The notes: generated by a model not told the origin, from the letters alone. A stretch of DNA of 64,000 nucleotides from Xanthostigma xanthostigma (GCA_963575645.1 OY754464.1:2356001-2420000); one strand, 5' to 3'; positions 34,038 to 45,305 are shown, counted from the stretch's first letter. Numbers and translations are program-made.

Positions 34038-35059
34038 TTAATATTTACACAGCTTTTTCTGAAAGAGATGACAGCGCTTTTGGTATAAATCGCGATAAAA
34101 AGAATGTTAGACTTCGGTACGTGAAAAAATAAAATTGACGAACAACCATTTGTATTTTTTTTTTTCGGTGATAATATAATAATTCGAAACGACTTGTTAA
34201 AAATGTACAAAAAATAGTTAACAAATTTGAACCTTCTTCTAAACGGGTCCCTAAAAAGCGTAAAGTAACAAAGTTTTGACGTCGACACCAAATTAAGAAG
34301 AAGAAGAATAGTAAATCAACAAAAGTTAATGTTGTCGAAATAATAAGTAGACACATTGACTTGACCCAACTATAGAAATTGAAGTGTTTTTTTTTGCATT
34401 ATACTTTGCTTGTAATTACTCCCTTTAAGTAAAATTAATGAGAAAAAAAAACGCGTAAGCGACATCTATATAAGCTCGTATGAGAAGTGGAACTTGTTTT
34501 ATTGATGTGTTGTCCATTTTGTGGTACCAAAGTTTCTTTTCTGTCATTGAATCATTTCCCCTTTAATTTTGCGTTACCAAGATATCACTAATATTTCCCC
34601 GCCATTCAAGCTCACATCTCCTTTAACGTAACAAAAAAATTGAAACAAATACTTGTAGAGTATTACATATTATTATTATTATTAAATATTAGGCAACATA
34701 GCGTATACAATTATACAATAATTACGCGTATGCCTACGCTTCCCCAGAAATTGTCCAAAAATTGTAATAACACATTATTCCCATTTCTATTTTTTATTTC
34801 AACACATAAATTGTTATATTGCATATATACGTTTATGAAAAGCGTATTGTTTTGATATTAAAGAGAATAAATCTTGTAAGAGAAAGAAACAAGGATAAGC
34901 TGTAACTCGCTTTTATATGCAAAATCCAGTGTATACAATATTTTTTGAAGTTATGATTTCTGTACAGCTGTTCGTGGCGTTATCGCTTTATAAATTTTTT
35001 ATTAAAATGTCTAGCTGATGTCTGTTGCAAAGTTGCAACATTTTTTGTTTCTCTTTTAT
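34038..35059. other. Upstream region of the receptor gene, nothing else recognised
   Basis: AT-rich sequence with small chance frames on both strands (34034-34356 minus, 34640-34855 plus). No promoter could be pinned down. Confidence 0.4.
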
Positions 35060-35207
35060 GATGAAGGAAGGTTTTGGTTGAGGATCATAAATAAGCTTTA
35101 CCAATGTTAATCTAGTGGTCAACGTTTCGAAAAATTTAAAAAAGTTGGCCACTAGCGTAACATTGGTAAAGCTGATTTATGATCCTCAACCAAAACCTTC
35201 CTTCATC
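35060..35207. repeat. Long hairpin, 64-bp arms and 20-nt loop
   Basis: Left arm 35060-35123 and right arm 35144-35207 are complementary at 60 of 64 positions (GATGAAGGAAGGTTTTGGTT ... GTGGTCAAC). Either strand would fold into one extended stem. It could be a hairpin RNA precursor or a decayed palindromic MITE; termini and target duplication are not visible. Confidence 0.85.
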
Positions 35208-36637
35208 GTAACATTCTATTGGATCAACACAACTTTCTCTTTTATAACCAGAAGACTAACTGCCCAGTTGAACTTCACACTGGTGCAAATTGCCATTTTC
35301 GCTCACTGCTTATGCCCCTTTTGTCGTAGTGTAAAAATATGTTGCACACGTGTGGTTAAGGCATTTCGGGGAGGGAGAGTCAGTTGAACGCTCGAAACCC
35401 TCCTTCTGCCTACGGCCTTGTATGTTACTCATCAAAACTTTTCAACACTATAATTTTTCAAATCCTGTGATTTTACCTAAAGATATCAGGTTTATTGTTG
35501 ATTTTGATGCGAATCGGATCAGCGATTTTGAAAATTTACGCAATTTTGCACGTGTTTTATCAAAAGCTTGTGAAAAAATTGCAAAAAAATATTTATTCAC
35601 TTAGTATCAACTTTCTAAACGTACAAAAGTATACATAGAGAAACTATAGTTTTCAAAGATACAAACTTTGAAGTTGCTATTAAAAATTTATGGTCTCTAG
35701 GGTTTGCTTTTTTTACGATGCAACAGTGTCTAAGATACGATCGCTTGTTCGTTTTAACATCGAAACCGCAAAACTGAGGTCAGAAGTCTCTACTAAAAGA
35801 AAGATGAGATTGGATAATATATAAAACTTTTGCACTCTACACACGACAAAGTTTTCTATTCTACATATTCTATAATAATTTCCCAGTTGTACAAAAGTAC
35901 GAAGATAGGGGATGAGTTTATTTATAAGCGACTAGACCGTGACGTAAGAATTTTTTTTATTAAATATTAGAAGCCCAGCCCGGCTACGCCCGGCTTTTTT
36001 GATTGCGTTTCAGCGGATATTCTTATAGAATAATAGCCGTATTTGCGGGGTGTGGATTTTCATTTATTATTAATTCAGTCATTTATCATGGAATACATTA
36101 AATAATTAATTTATGACAACACTATTAATAGATAATTGTAATTGTAAACTATATTAAAGAAAAAAATTCGCATTCATAGAAGAAGTCCGCATAGGATGTC
36201 CGTTCGCGCGTGCACGCACGCGCGACCGTGTCTGAATTACAGACGTAGCTGCGCTTCTCCCACTTATTACCCTACTACCTCCGAGCAAAAACCTTGATCC
36301 CACTACGGACGATAGGAATACGCATGAACGTGGGGCAACGGGACGTGGACGATTTAAGTAGGTACCTAATAGGAATTCATAAAAATGTAATAAAAACAAA
36401 CATTTATTTAAATAATCAAATAAAAGTTTCACCTTTAGTTTTCATGTTAATAACGCCGATGTATTTTATTATTCCAACTTCCCTCTCGGGGGGAAGATTA
36501 AAGTGTAGTTTAGATTCCGACGTTTTTTAAGAATTAGCCCTCCTATGAACCCGAGCTCGTACCAGCCGGCTGGCAGATTCTTTGATACTGTAACAGAGAC
36601 CCCCCCAGCAGACGACGACAAAGAATTTCGTGAGACA
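35208..36637. other. Intergenic, Helitron-like scrap
   Basis: CCCAGCCCGGCTACGCCCGG near 35972-35991 looks like a decayed repeat end, and an alternating CGCGCGTGCACGCACGCGCG tract lies near 36205-36224. No gene supported. Confidence 0.4.
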
Positions 36638-36800
36638 ACAATCGGCTCGTCATTCTATTTTCTAACAATGACACACAGATTGTTGTGGGATAACAATCGG
36701 CTTGTTGTTCTAACAATGATACACAGATTGTTATGGGGCAACAATCGGCTTGTCGTTCTAACAATGACACACGTATTGTTGTGGAACAGCAATCGGCTTG
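36638..36800. repeat. Minisatellite of about 48-55 bp units
   Basis: ACAATCGGCTTGT recurs at 36638, 36693, 36741 and about 36787. Each unit also holds AACAATGAYACACAGATTGT, whose ends are inverted (ACAAT/ATTGT), so every unit can form a small stem. The 144-codon frame at 36545-36979 translates this repeat and is not a credible gene. Confidence 0.7.
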
Positions 36801-37402
36801 ATTGTTCAAACAATAACAATATGCCTCAACTGTTGAGCGTCTATAATGTACAATCTATCTGCCATTCCAACTACTCAAGCAAAGAATGGTGCTACTGTAA
36901 GTTAATTTTTTTTTTAATTTTACAGGACAATAAACATATTTTTTGGAAAAAGTGTGTTTGTCTGTCTGTTAGTCTGTGAGCATGATTAAGAAAGCGGTTT
37001 TTGTTTTTTTTTTTTTGTGAGAAAATCGGCGTATGTGCAAAAAAGATACGCGCTACAACGTTGTATTTTTCTGCTACAATTTGCAAATTTTTCACAAAAA
37101 AAACTTAGCTCTATAGTTCGGAAGTGTGTCAGAATAAATTTAGTAAATAAAATTAAATAGTTGGCAAAACCAAAAGTGCACATCCCGCAAGTTTTCCACT
37201 GTATGATAAAAAAATAACAATTAAAAAATATTTTTAATAAATTTAAAAAGATTTAAAAATTTCAAGAAATAAATAATTAAAAATTAAAAAATATTTTTTT
37301 TAAGTTTGCAAAAATAAAAAAAATTAAGAACTATACATAATATAATATATAATTAATATCAAGTGGAATAAAATAAAACAAAATAAAAAGAAAAAAATCA
37401 AT
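36801..37402. other. AT-rich spacer with low-complexity tract
   Basis: 37205-37400 is almost pure A/T. One copy of the recurring word GAGCGTCTATAATGTACAAT lies at 36835. No gene seen. Confidence 0.5.
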
Positions 37403-37475
37403 GATTTCGTATGGAATCAAACCCAGGACCTTGCCCTTGGGGATCCAACGGCATAACCATTACGCCACGGCGGCC
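37403..37475 (-). pseudogene. tRNA-like relic with Pol III signals
   Basis: On the minus strand: A-box-like TGGCGTAATGG, then B-box-like GGGTTTGATTCC about 40 bases later, total 73 bases, followed within about 10 bases by a TTTTTTT run that could stop Pol III. The acceptor and T stems do not pair well, so it is a dead tRNA or a SINE head rather than a working gene. Confidence 0.45.
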
Positions 37476-37689
37476 TAATACGTGCAGTGGTGTTATCACG
37501 GTATAGAAGTGTAGCACTTGTTTTATGGATTACACTATATTTACACATAAATTATTATATTGTTTTTTTAAACTATTAGCTGTCAAAAATAATAAAATAA
37601 AACTGTTTATAAAAATTAAACTACTGAACACATTTTAGTGAATTTAAATAGGGTTCTGGTCTGATAGTAAACAAAGTGAATAAAATATA

Positions 37690-37958
37690 ACCCAAGGCAA
37701 TCCGACCAAAATTGCGATCTGTAGAGTCGTGACGTACGTACATACGTACAGATCAACCGACAACTGCTGTTTGTGATTTTCAATTACAATTTTAATAGTA
37801 TTTATGAACTCGAATTGATTTAAAAATGGTTCTATTTTATAGATTAGAATCTCCTCTTTTCAAAAAGCTTCAATTTGAATGGATTTCGTGTAAAAATTAA
37901 CTTAGATATAACTTCTTATATGAACGAAAGTCAGCTCTGACGCACAAAGCGATAATAA
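37690..37958 (+). repeat. Dispersed repeat K, copy 2 (uninterrupted)
   Basis: Homologous to 9425-9635 plus 10247-10300. Here the segment AATTAACTTAGATATA is unbroken, where the other copy carries the hAT element. Confidence 0.6.
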
Positions 37959-37959
37959 A

Positions 37960-37988
37960 GCACATACCGCTAGTTTAGCGGTATGTGC
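37960..37988. repeat. Perfect 13-bp hairpin
   Basis: GCACATACCGCTA and TAGCGGTATGTGC are exact complements around a 3-base loop GTT. Confidence 0.85.
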
Positions 37989-38568
37989 AATAAAAGCTCG
38001 TGACAAAAAACAAAATGTATGTATAAGAATAAAGCACCGCAAAATTTGTGGTCCAATTTAAATTAAAAATATATACACAGTAAAACAGCTGAGCGTCTGA
38101 GAAAATAATTAAGTTTTTTTTATGCGGTGAAAGAATGGGTATTGAGTCTTTTTTAAAATAATAAAACTTCTTGGCAATAAAAGCGATGTGCGAACAGCGT
38201 TCATTGTTAAATAATGTCATTTTCTCCGTGTAAAAAGGAAGGAATTAAAAGAAAATTATTCCTTGTCACATTCACAATCAACACCGAATCCTTTCGGATT
38301 ACCGTCTATTATAACGGCCCAAGGTCAGTAGATTACATAGGTTGCTTCGTTCTGTTGGATCGTAGTGGGGGGATGACGTCATACAGCGGACCTGTCAATT
38401 GATTTTACGCGGGGACAGCTGTTGTCTTTATATGGCAGTATTTAATAAACGTCAAAAAACTCAAAAGACAGAATATTTATATTATTAAGTAATAAATGGA
38501 ATTTTTAAGGTTAGAAATTTATGTGATCCTGTAGTTACATATAAATGAGATTTTTGACTTTGTCATTA
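37989..38568. other. Spacer, nothing recognised
   Basis: No supported feature; small chance frames on both strands. Confidence 0.5.
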
Positions 38569-39027
38569 TCTATATAAAAATCTCGTGTTAAGATGTAACC
38601 TCCGAAACCACTGAACCGATTTTTATGAAATTTTGTAAATGTCTTGCATGTTCCAACTTACACTATAGGATAGTTTTTCTTAAATCTGCAGTTGCACAAA
38701 ATTTGTGAAAATAAACTGTTTTAGTAACATGTAGCGACATCTCATAAAATTTACTCAAAGCTATTACTTCAAAAGCAAACGAAAAAAAAAACTGTTTAGT
38801 ACCAAGCAGCGACATCTGATAGAATTTACTCAAAGCTATTAGTGCAAAAGCAAACGAAAAAAACTGTTTTAGTACCAAGTAGCGACATCTGATAGAATTC
38901 GTTTAAAGCTATTAGTTCAGAAGCAAATCTGGTAGATTTTGCTCAAAGCTATTAGTTCAGACGCCGGGCCGCAAACGAAATACATTTTGTACAATTATAT
39001 CTATCGCAACCGGGACGGACCCCTAGT
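38569..39027 (+). mobile_element. Helitron with internal 70-bp tandem repeats
   Basis: Starts TCTATATAAAAATCTCGTG and ends CGGGACGGACCCCTAGT, giving TC and CTAGT termini. Between 38715 and 38960 a unit of about 65-70 bases with AGCGACATCTGATAGAATT and CAAAGCTATTAGTTCA is repeated three to four times. A related 3' fragment lies at 39666-39848. Confidence 0.65.
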
Positions 39028-39235
39028 GCGTGTATAAAAATAAGAACGATCCGCCAGGTGACGTCATTCTCGCGCTTACACTAATTGGTCAGACGGAACG
39101 TGGCAACCTCTGCAATCTACTAACCTTGATAACCGCCAACCGTACACTATCCGTGAGGTGCCCGTTTAATGCAATGAGAGCGCTCATTAAACTTGAGTGT
39201 AAAAACAAAGAGGATATACACTGTGTTCAAAAAAA

Positions 39236-39438
39236 TCTATACCTATAAAGAGATTAAAGCTTATAAGTTTGGACGTAGAGAGGTTTTTTCGGGAACTACA
39301 CATCCGATTTCAATAATTTTTTTCACCAATATTTAGAATGGACCTTCAGGATGGACGTATATTATCCGCGTTAAAATAAAAGCGCTTTTCACGGAGACCA
39401 ATTTACAAATTCGGGCGAAGCCGGACCGGGCCGCTAGT
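39236..39438 (+). mobile_element. Short Helitron
   Basis: TCTATACCTATAAAGAGATT at the 5' end and GAAGCCGGACCGGGCCGCTAGT (last 5 bases 39434-39438) at the 3' end, 203 bp. No coding sequence. Confidence 0.55.
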
Positions 39439-39665
39439 TAACAATAAGCTGTAATGATTTATATGGTGGTTCATTTACTTCGTTGTTAAATTCATAATCT
39501 TAATATGATATTATATACACTTGTTGTTGGATTATTGTTTTGTTAATCCTAAAACTCATCAAAGTTTATGGAGCTTTGCAGGTGGATTTGTGCAATTTGC
39601 TTGAATAATAATATACTGAAGCAATTATTATAGTAACAACTGAAATACTAATTTTACCCGAAAAC

Positions 39666-39848
39666 GTACAAAAAAAACAAAAAACTGTTTTAGTACCAAG
39701 CAGCGACATCTGATAGAATTCACTCAAAGCTATTAGTTCAGAAGCAAATTTGGTAGGATTTGCTTAAAGCTATTGGTTCAGACTCCGGGCCGCAAACGAA
39801 ATACATTTTCCAGAATTATATCTATCGCGCCCGGGTGAAATCGCTAGT
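39666..39848 (+). mobile_element. Helitron 3' fragment
   Basis: Repeats the last unit and 3' end of the Helitron at 38569-39027 (CAGCGACATCTGATAGAATT ... CGCCCGGGTGAAATCGCTAGT, written here in two parts), ending in CTAGT at 39844-39848. Another Helitron begins two bases later. Confidence 0.6.
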
Positions 39849-39874
39849 ATCTTTATATAAAAAAATTCCAGTCA

Positions 39875-40857
39875 TGTTACGTTATTATTTTTCTTGTGGG
39901 GGTTGGTTGGGTTTTTAAATAAACAGGTTCGAGCGTTAAAGTTTTAACACGTATAATTTAATATATAAAACTCAAATGACAAATTATAACAATACACAAA
40001 ATATATAATGGAAATAAACAATAGGTTCAAATGGCTAATTTACTTTCATCGGTCAACAGAGTACTTTTAATTAAATACTCCCATCAGTGCAAATAACGAT
40101 ATTATTTGTACGGTCACATTCAATTTTACATAATAATAAAGTTAATGAGTCTAGCGGTCTGAAGAATCCTAAACTCGGGCGGGACTCTAATTATATTTAA
40201 CTCGAATCTCTAGGTCTTTCCTACGTTGTGTTTTTTTATTAGGTCATTATTTATATCCTCGGCACGGTCATTGAATTTAATACGGTCGTTGCGGTCGTGG
40301 GTCGATTTACGCTAAGGTCTGGAACAGACGAAATCCCGATCATGAACCAGAACCCTCGCGATGGTCAAGCAGTGTGCTATTAGAAGACACCGGGAAACTT
40401 ATCGGAGCAGACGACAACACGATCGTACTTCAATAGTTTCCAGATCTTCGGCAAGCGAGCTGAGAATGAATCCACAAAATGCTAGAATAGACGGAACACG
40501 ATCGTAAACTAGCAAGCCACTGAGCCAACGGGGTGGTCACTGAAAGACAAATTTTTATGCGCACTGTTGCTTGACACCAATAAATGTCGAACCGCAGTAG
40601 GTACGACCGCTAATCATTTTTAATAAAAATATTAATTAAAAAGGAAATTAATGAGTAGCCATCTATTGGCGGACAGCATAATATTAATTACAAAAATATA
40701 AGTTCGATTAGACGCGGCACTAATACGTACTTAATACCGGTCTCTGCTTAATCATAAACGCGTCTGAACACAATTTCGTGTACCTATTACTGTACACGAA
40801 TATAAAGCAAACTAGATTTTACCGTGATATTAATATTATTAAATTAATATCGTTACA
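39875..40857 (-). repeat. LTR (3' in sense), 983 bp
   Basis: Matches 45328-46390 along its length. It has one copy of the block AGAATAGACGGAACACGATC where the other LTR has two, which accounts for the 80-base length difference. The purine tract CGGGCCGGAGGAG (minus strand, 40870-40858) stands directly before it in the sense direction. Confidence 0.9.
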
Positions 40858-41239
40858 CTCCTCCGGCCCGTGTAAAAATACGCGATTATAAGGTCATAGT
40901 TATGTGCACCAATGGTCATAAACTTAAATGTAAAACAAAAATTGTACTTAGGGCAATCATTTGATCAATTTTCAATATTATTCACTATCGTTCATATGAC
41001 TAAATATCAAAAATATAAAACAAAATATTTCACTTCAACGTTTCAAATAAACGTAAATAATCACAGTTCAATGTCCTTAATACTACTATCAACGTTCAAA
41101 CATTTATCTTATCTCTAAATATGGTCCAAATTATTAATAGTTTCAAAAGGTCTGCATTAATAATTTTCAAATACGGGCAAAATAATGAAAGTTCAAAACT
41201 TCTGTATTCATCAATACAGTCAAATTTCAAAAAGGTCAA

Positions 41240-41640
41240 TATTGTATTCTAATATCATAAACACGGTCAAAAATCATTAAACTGAATATTGTGTAATATG
41301 ATATATTTAATACGGTCAAAAATCATTAACATGAATATTGTGCTATGATATATTTAATACGGTCAAAAATCATTAATATGAATATTGTATTAGAATATAT
41401 CCAACACGGGCAAAGTTAAAAAAAATTAATACTATGTCGTGATTTATTTAATACGGTCAAAAATCATTAACATGAATATTGTGCTATGATATATTTAATA
41501 CGGTCAAAAATCATTAATATGAATATTGTATTAGAATATATCCAACACGGGCAAAGTTAAAAAAAAATTAATACTATGTCGTGATTTATTTAATACGGTC
41601 AAAAATCATTAACATGAATATTGTATTAAAATATATCAAA
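41240..41640. repeat. Tandem repeat tract in the LTR element 3' region
   Basis: TACGGTCAAAAATCATTAA recurs at 41311, 41358, 41452, 41499 and 41594, so a unit of about 47 bases sits within a higher-order period of 141-142. Each unit carries the CGGTC word that is abundant in the whole element. Confidence 0.8.
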
Positions 41641-41808
41641 CATAGTTGAAATTCAACATTTCAATAATCTACAACAAAAAAAAAAGGTATCGTGATATTT
41701 CAAAATGCGGTCAATGTTCTAAATGTTAATATTGCATTAGGAAATAATCACTATTTATCAAAAAAAAAGTTCACATACCAAACACTTTAGCTTACTCAGC
41801 ACAAAACC

Positions 41809-42354
41809 TTAGTCCACTACTTTACACACACTGGGGACAACGCGTCCCATATGGATTTGTCCGTTGGCGGCCTTCGTGAAACGAATCACGCGTCCATCGG
41901 GCAGTACGGTCTTCCTCCTACATCGTCTTCTCAAGGCTGGAGTCCAGGTGGGCAGCGGCGGCACATACGGTCGCGACGTCGGTGGCGTTGACACTGGCGT
42001 TATAGCTGGTTTTAAAGGTGCTGGAGGTTTTATTGGTGGTGGTGTCGATTTGGCGGCTGGCGGCTTTATAGTCGCCGGAGGCCTCAGTAAAGCCTCTGGA
42101 ACCGGCGGCGGGATCACACGTCGACGCCTCTTAGGGGGTGAGAGGGTCAATTGGATCAACCTCCACGGTAGCAGCTCCAGGGGTGAACGATCCTCTATTC
42201 CTCGCGTTGGCGGCGTTTCGGGGAAGCGTTCCTGCGGTGGTTTGTTGAAGGAGTTGATAGAAGGGCACGGCGATAGTGTCGGCGGCGTATTGGGTGTGCG
42301 CTGTTCATCTTCGAAGGTCGGTACGTCGTCGATATCTAGGAAGTCCATTTTCAA
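41809..42354 (-). CDS. Proline-rich third ORF of the LTR element
   Basis: 181 codons between the integrase frame and the 3' LTR. The N-terminal part is acidic (FLDIDDVPTFEDEQ), followed by proline runs (residues about 60-135, PPP and KPPA repeats), an arginine cluster near 140 (LRRRCRRK) and a conserved-looking end (LPDGRVIRFTKAANGQIH). No membrane segment or signal peptide is visible, so it is not an envelope protein. Unknown function; it belongs to a fossil element and has its own frame and spacing. Confidence 0.6.
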   Translation of the reverse strand: MKMDFLDIDDVPTFEDEQRTPNTPPTLSPCPSINSFNKPPQERFPETPPTRGIEDRSPLELLPWRLIQLTLSPPKRRRRVIPPPVPEALLRPPATIKPPAAKSTPPPIKPPAPLKPAITPVSTPPTSRPYVPPLPTWTPALRRRCRRKTVLPDGRVIRFTKAANGQIHMGRVVPSVCKVVD

Positions 42355-42460
42355 CTGAATGAGACTGCTGTTATCGCCGGTCTTTTTATAGTCGATGTTA
42401 CATAAATAATTTTGATCTTAGATTACGCAATTGCGTAATTCATTTTAGTTATTCGTTTAA

Positions 42461-44335
42461 TTAGTTAAACGTTTTTAAATCACTAATATGCCATATTCCA
42501 ATGCTTTTACCGTCCATTTTTGCTAGCTCATAAATTATTGGCGAAATTTTCCTCTTGATGGAAAACGGGCCCTCGTACCGGGGAGCTAATTTGGCGGCAT
42601 ATCCCTGCGTAGCATTGGATAGTGCGTATTTCCTTTTCAGAACTCGGTCTCCTATATTGTACTCATTTGTCCGGCGGCGCAAATTATATCGGACGGCGCT
42701 GTCTTGATGAGCCTTTTGCAAGCGATCTTTTACTTCAGTTAAAAGATGTATCAGTTCCGAGACGTGGTCGTTTGTTGTATCGGGAGCGACGTTTTGATAT
42801 TCACTGGCGTGAATTTTTAGTTCGCGCCCATAATTCAGATAAGCAGGGGTGTAGTTGGTGACATCGCTTCGCGCAGTTCGCAACGCAAAGCCAAGCTCGG
42901 CTATGTTAGCGTCCCACTCGTTGTGTTTGTCGGTCACATATGCGCGTAGCATATTGTTTATGGTCAAGTTCGTGCGCTCGGTAGGATTCGCTTGCGAATG
43001 TCGACGGGCATTTAATAACGCCTTTACCCCAAATTTTGCTAATAATTCGCGTACATTTTTCCCGGTAAATTCGGCTCCATTATCAGAGATTAGAAACTCG
43101 GGAACACCATATATCATAAAAACTGAGTCGTTCAAGTGTTGAGCGACTAATTTTGACGTGGCGGCCCGAAGCGGGAATAACAAGACAAATTTTGTATGCG
43201 TGTCCTGAACAACCAGTAGGTATCTACGACCCCTTTTCGATCGAGGAAAAGGGCCCATCAGGTCAGCACTGATCGTTCTCCAGGGCACATCTGCGGTCCG
43301 GTCTTGTCCCATTAATCCTTGGGGCGCTTTATTATCAGGTTTTGTTTGTTGACATACACTGCAGTCATGCACGTATCGTGCTACGTCAACGATCATTTTC
43401 GGCCAATAATAACTTCGTTTTATTCGGTCGTATGTTTTGGCGACACCTAAGTGTCCGGCGGTCGGTTCATCGTGAAACTGTTTGAGTATTTCGGGTCGTA
43501 ATTTATTGGGCACCACTAATTTCCATTCATACGCAGGATTTGGAAAGTGGTGTCGGTCGGTGATTTTTTTATAAATCTTGCTATCTTGAATTTTCCATCG
43601 TGGATAATCATCAGGGTTGGCTTCAATATTTTCGGTCATTTTATTATACCAGCGGTCATGTAATTGTTCCGGAAAAGTGATAACATCAATCGGTACAGTA
43701 TCGTTCAGAGGTTCACACAACGCAACATTTCTAGCGTTGTCTTTTCTTTTTCTGTACCTTTTGTTCCTCAACTTTTCTTTGGGCGTGATGGTCGTTAAGG
43801 TCGTTACATGGTCAGTGTTCGGAGAAAATGTCCAAGTTCCTCTACTCATATCGGGCACTATCTGCATAGCAGTCCAAAAATCAATGCCGAGAATTAAATC
43901 TTGCGGTAATTCGGGCACTAATAGGACAGTAATACGGCGTGTTCGGTCAGATACGGTCATTAACACACTCATTTCTTCTTCAACAGAGTACGTGGTTCCA
44001 TCAGCGGTCTGAATTTTTTTATTTACTGAAGGTCGAGGGCGGTATCCCCGTTCAGCGAGTAGCAATCTTCCTCTCGGTCCGGTCATCGTTCGGCTAGCTC
44101 CTGAATCTAATAATCCGGGTAACTCTCTTCCTCCAATGGTCACAAATAAATACGGTCGGGCATCTCCTGGCATTTTTGAAATCACGTTCTGTTCAGCGGT
44201 CGGTGCAGATTGTTTTAAGGTCGGTCTAGAGGAATACAGGCGACGTTTACGACCTGTTAACGTGCCTGTCGGTCGTTTCCCTGTGTCTGTCGACAGCGAG
44301 GACAATTTGTCGTCATAGTTCCGTTCATTCCACAC
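42461..44335 (-). CDS. LTR element pol-type frame: protease and integrase parts
   Basis: 624 codons. An aspartic protease part is marked by LLDSGAS (about residues 75-81) and LILGIDFW (about 147-154). The integrase follows, with an HHCC zinc-binding part (about 288-328), a core with SADLMGPFP (about 356) and SDNGAEF (about 417), and a C-terminal tail that ends shortly before the third ORF. Protease and integrase similarity place it in Ty3/Gypsy (Metaviridae). It starts inside the end of gag in another frame, consistent with the ribosomal frameshifting this family is known to use. Part of a broken element. Confidence 0.8.
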   Translation of the reverse strand: MWNERNYDDKLSSLSTDTGKRPTGTLTGRKRRLYSSRPTLKQSAPTAEQNVISKMPGDARPYLFVTIGGRELPGLLDSGASRTMTGPRGRLLLAERGYRPRPSVNKKIQTADGTTYSVEEEMSVLMTVSDRTRRITVLLVPELPQDLILGIDFWTAMQIVPDMSRGTWTFSPNTDHVTTLTTITPKEKLRNKRYRKRKDNARNVALCEPLNDTVPIDVITFPEQLHDRWYNKMTENIEANPDDYPRWKIQDSKIYKKITDRHHFPNPAYEWKLVVPNKLRPEILKQFHDEPTAGHLGVAKTYDRIKRSYYWPKMIVDVARYVHDCSVCQQTKPDNKAPQGLMGQDRTADVPWRTISADLMGPFPRSKRGRRYLLVVQDTHTKFVLLFPLRAATSKLVAQHLNDSVFMIYGVPEFLISDNGAEFTGKNVRELLAKFGVKALLNARRHSQANPTERTNLTINNMLRAYVTDKHNEWDANIAELGFALRTARSDVTNYTPAYLNYGRELKIHASEYQNVAPDTTNDHVSELIHLLTEVKDRLQKAHQDSAVRYNLRRRTNEYNIGDRVLKRKYALSNATQGYAAKLAPRYEGPFSIKRKISPIIYELAKMDGKSIGIWHISDLKTFN

Positions 44336-45243
44336 GTGTTGCAGAATTGGTGATTCGGCGGGTTAGGGCAGTTTCTGTATGCATGTCCTTGTTTGCGACA
44401 GTTCCAACACTTGTAGCGGAATGCCGGTTTATCGTTCGTAGTGTTTACTTCATAAACAGGGCTAGTTCGTGACTTTTGGATCACCCGTATATTATCATTT
44501 TGTGTTCCGGTCATGTTGGATACTTTTGATAAATCGGGCTCCAACAGTTGGTTCGGGGGGCACGATTGACGGCGTGCTCTCAGTCGTCCTCGTTCAAGTC
44601 GAGAAACTAAGTTTTCAAGTTCGTCAATGGTTCGGGGTTCGTTCAAGCTTATTTGTTCCTGATAATCGGGGAGACAATTAAGTTCAATTGTCTGCATTTG
44701 TTCACTATATGCAGGTGGACGCTCCATACGTTTGTACAGACTAAACATTTTTGCGACATAAACAGAAAATGGTTCAGTAGGTCCCTGTTTTCGTTTATTA
44801 ATTTCTATTTTTAATAAATGGTCATAGTCTGGATCTCTAAAAGATTTGCGTAACGTTTGCACTAGCTCATCCCATGTACGTAATTTATCTCGAGCATAGC
44901 GGTAGACTTGCAAGGCTGAGCCTCCAAACAGTCCGGAAGCTGAGTGCAACAAGTCGGTTGTTGTTATACTGTTGTCACGGCGTCGGTCTTCTACATCCTC
45001 CAAAAACGTTTCTAAACTATTTCGATCGTCCCCGGTAAACTTTATTCCCCATTTGTACACGGGAATAGCTTTATAGGAACGGACAGCGGGCGTTAGGTCT
45101 AAGTTCAATGCACGCAAGCGTGCTGAAAAATCATTAGGTCGGTCAGCAATGTCAATATTTTGTTCAACATTTGGGTCGGGTCGGATTGGCTCAGGCGGTG
45201 TTGACGTTGCCTGTGTGGATTCATCAATCTGCTCTTCTTCCAT
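44257..45243 (-). CDS. LTR element gag-type frame
   Basis: 328 codons. The middle (about residues 60-220) is helical, of the retrotransposon capsid type (MFSLYKRMERPPAYSEQM, LNEPRTIDELENLVSRLE). A CCHC zinc knuckle C-x2-C-x4-H-x4-C lies at about 279-292, and a second cysteine cluster follows. It would package element RNA. It overlaps the next frame by about 80 bases. The start at 45243 is about 60 bases inside the primer site. Confidence 0.8.
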   Translation of the reverse strand: MEEEQIDESTQATSTPPEPIRPDPNVEQNIDIADRPNDFSARLRALNLDLTPAVRSYKAIPVYKWGIKFTGDDRNSLETFLEDVEDRRRDNSITTTDLLHSASGLFGGSALQVYRYARDKLRTWDELVQTLRKSFRDPDYDHLLKIEINKRKQGPTEPFSVYVAKMFSLYKRMERPPAYSEQMQTIELNCLPDYQEQISLNEPRTIDELENLVSRLERGRLRARRQSCPPNQLLEPDLSKVSNMTGTQNDNIRVIQKSRTSPVYEVNTTNDKPAFRYKCWNCRKQGHAYRNCPNPPNHQFCNTCGMNGTMTTNCPRCRQTQGNDRQAR

Positions 45244-45305
45244 TTTGAACCCGTGTACGGTCGGTATTGTTACAACAATAGGTCAATCGGATCTTTGTTT
45301 TATAA

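Noticed and set aside
36545-36979. 144-codon plus-strand ORF
   Set aside because: It translates the 48-bp minisatellite and low-complexity DNA, with the opposite strand equally open.
41809-42354. Envelope gene of an errantivirus
   Set aside because: No signal peptide, membrane span or furin-like site; proline-rich and soluble in look.
41864-44318. Plus-strand ORFs over the LTR element (for example a glycine-rich 164-codon frame)
   Set aside because: They are the complements of proline-rich and gag/pol frames; the minus-strand frames have recognisable domains.
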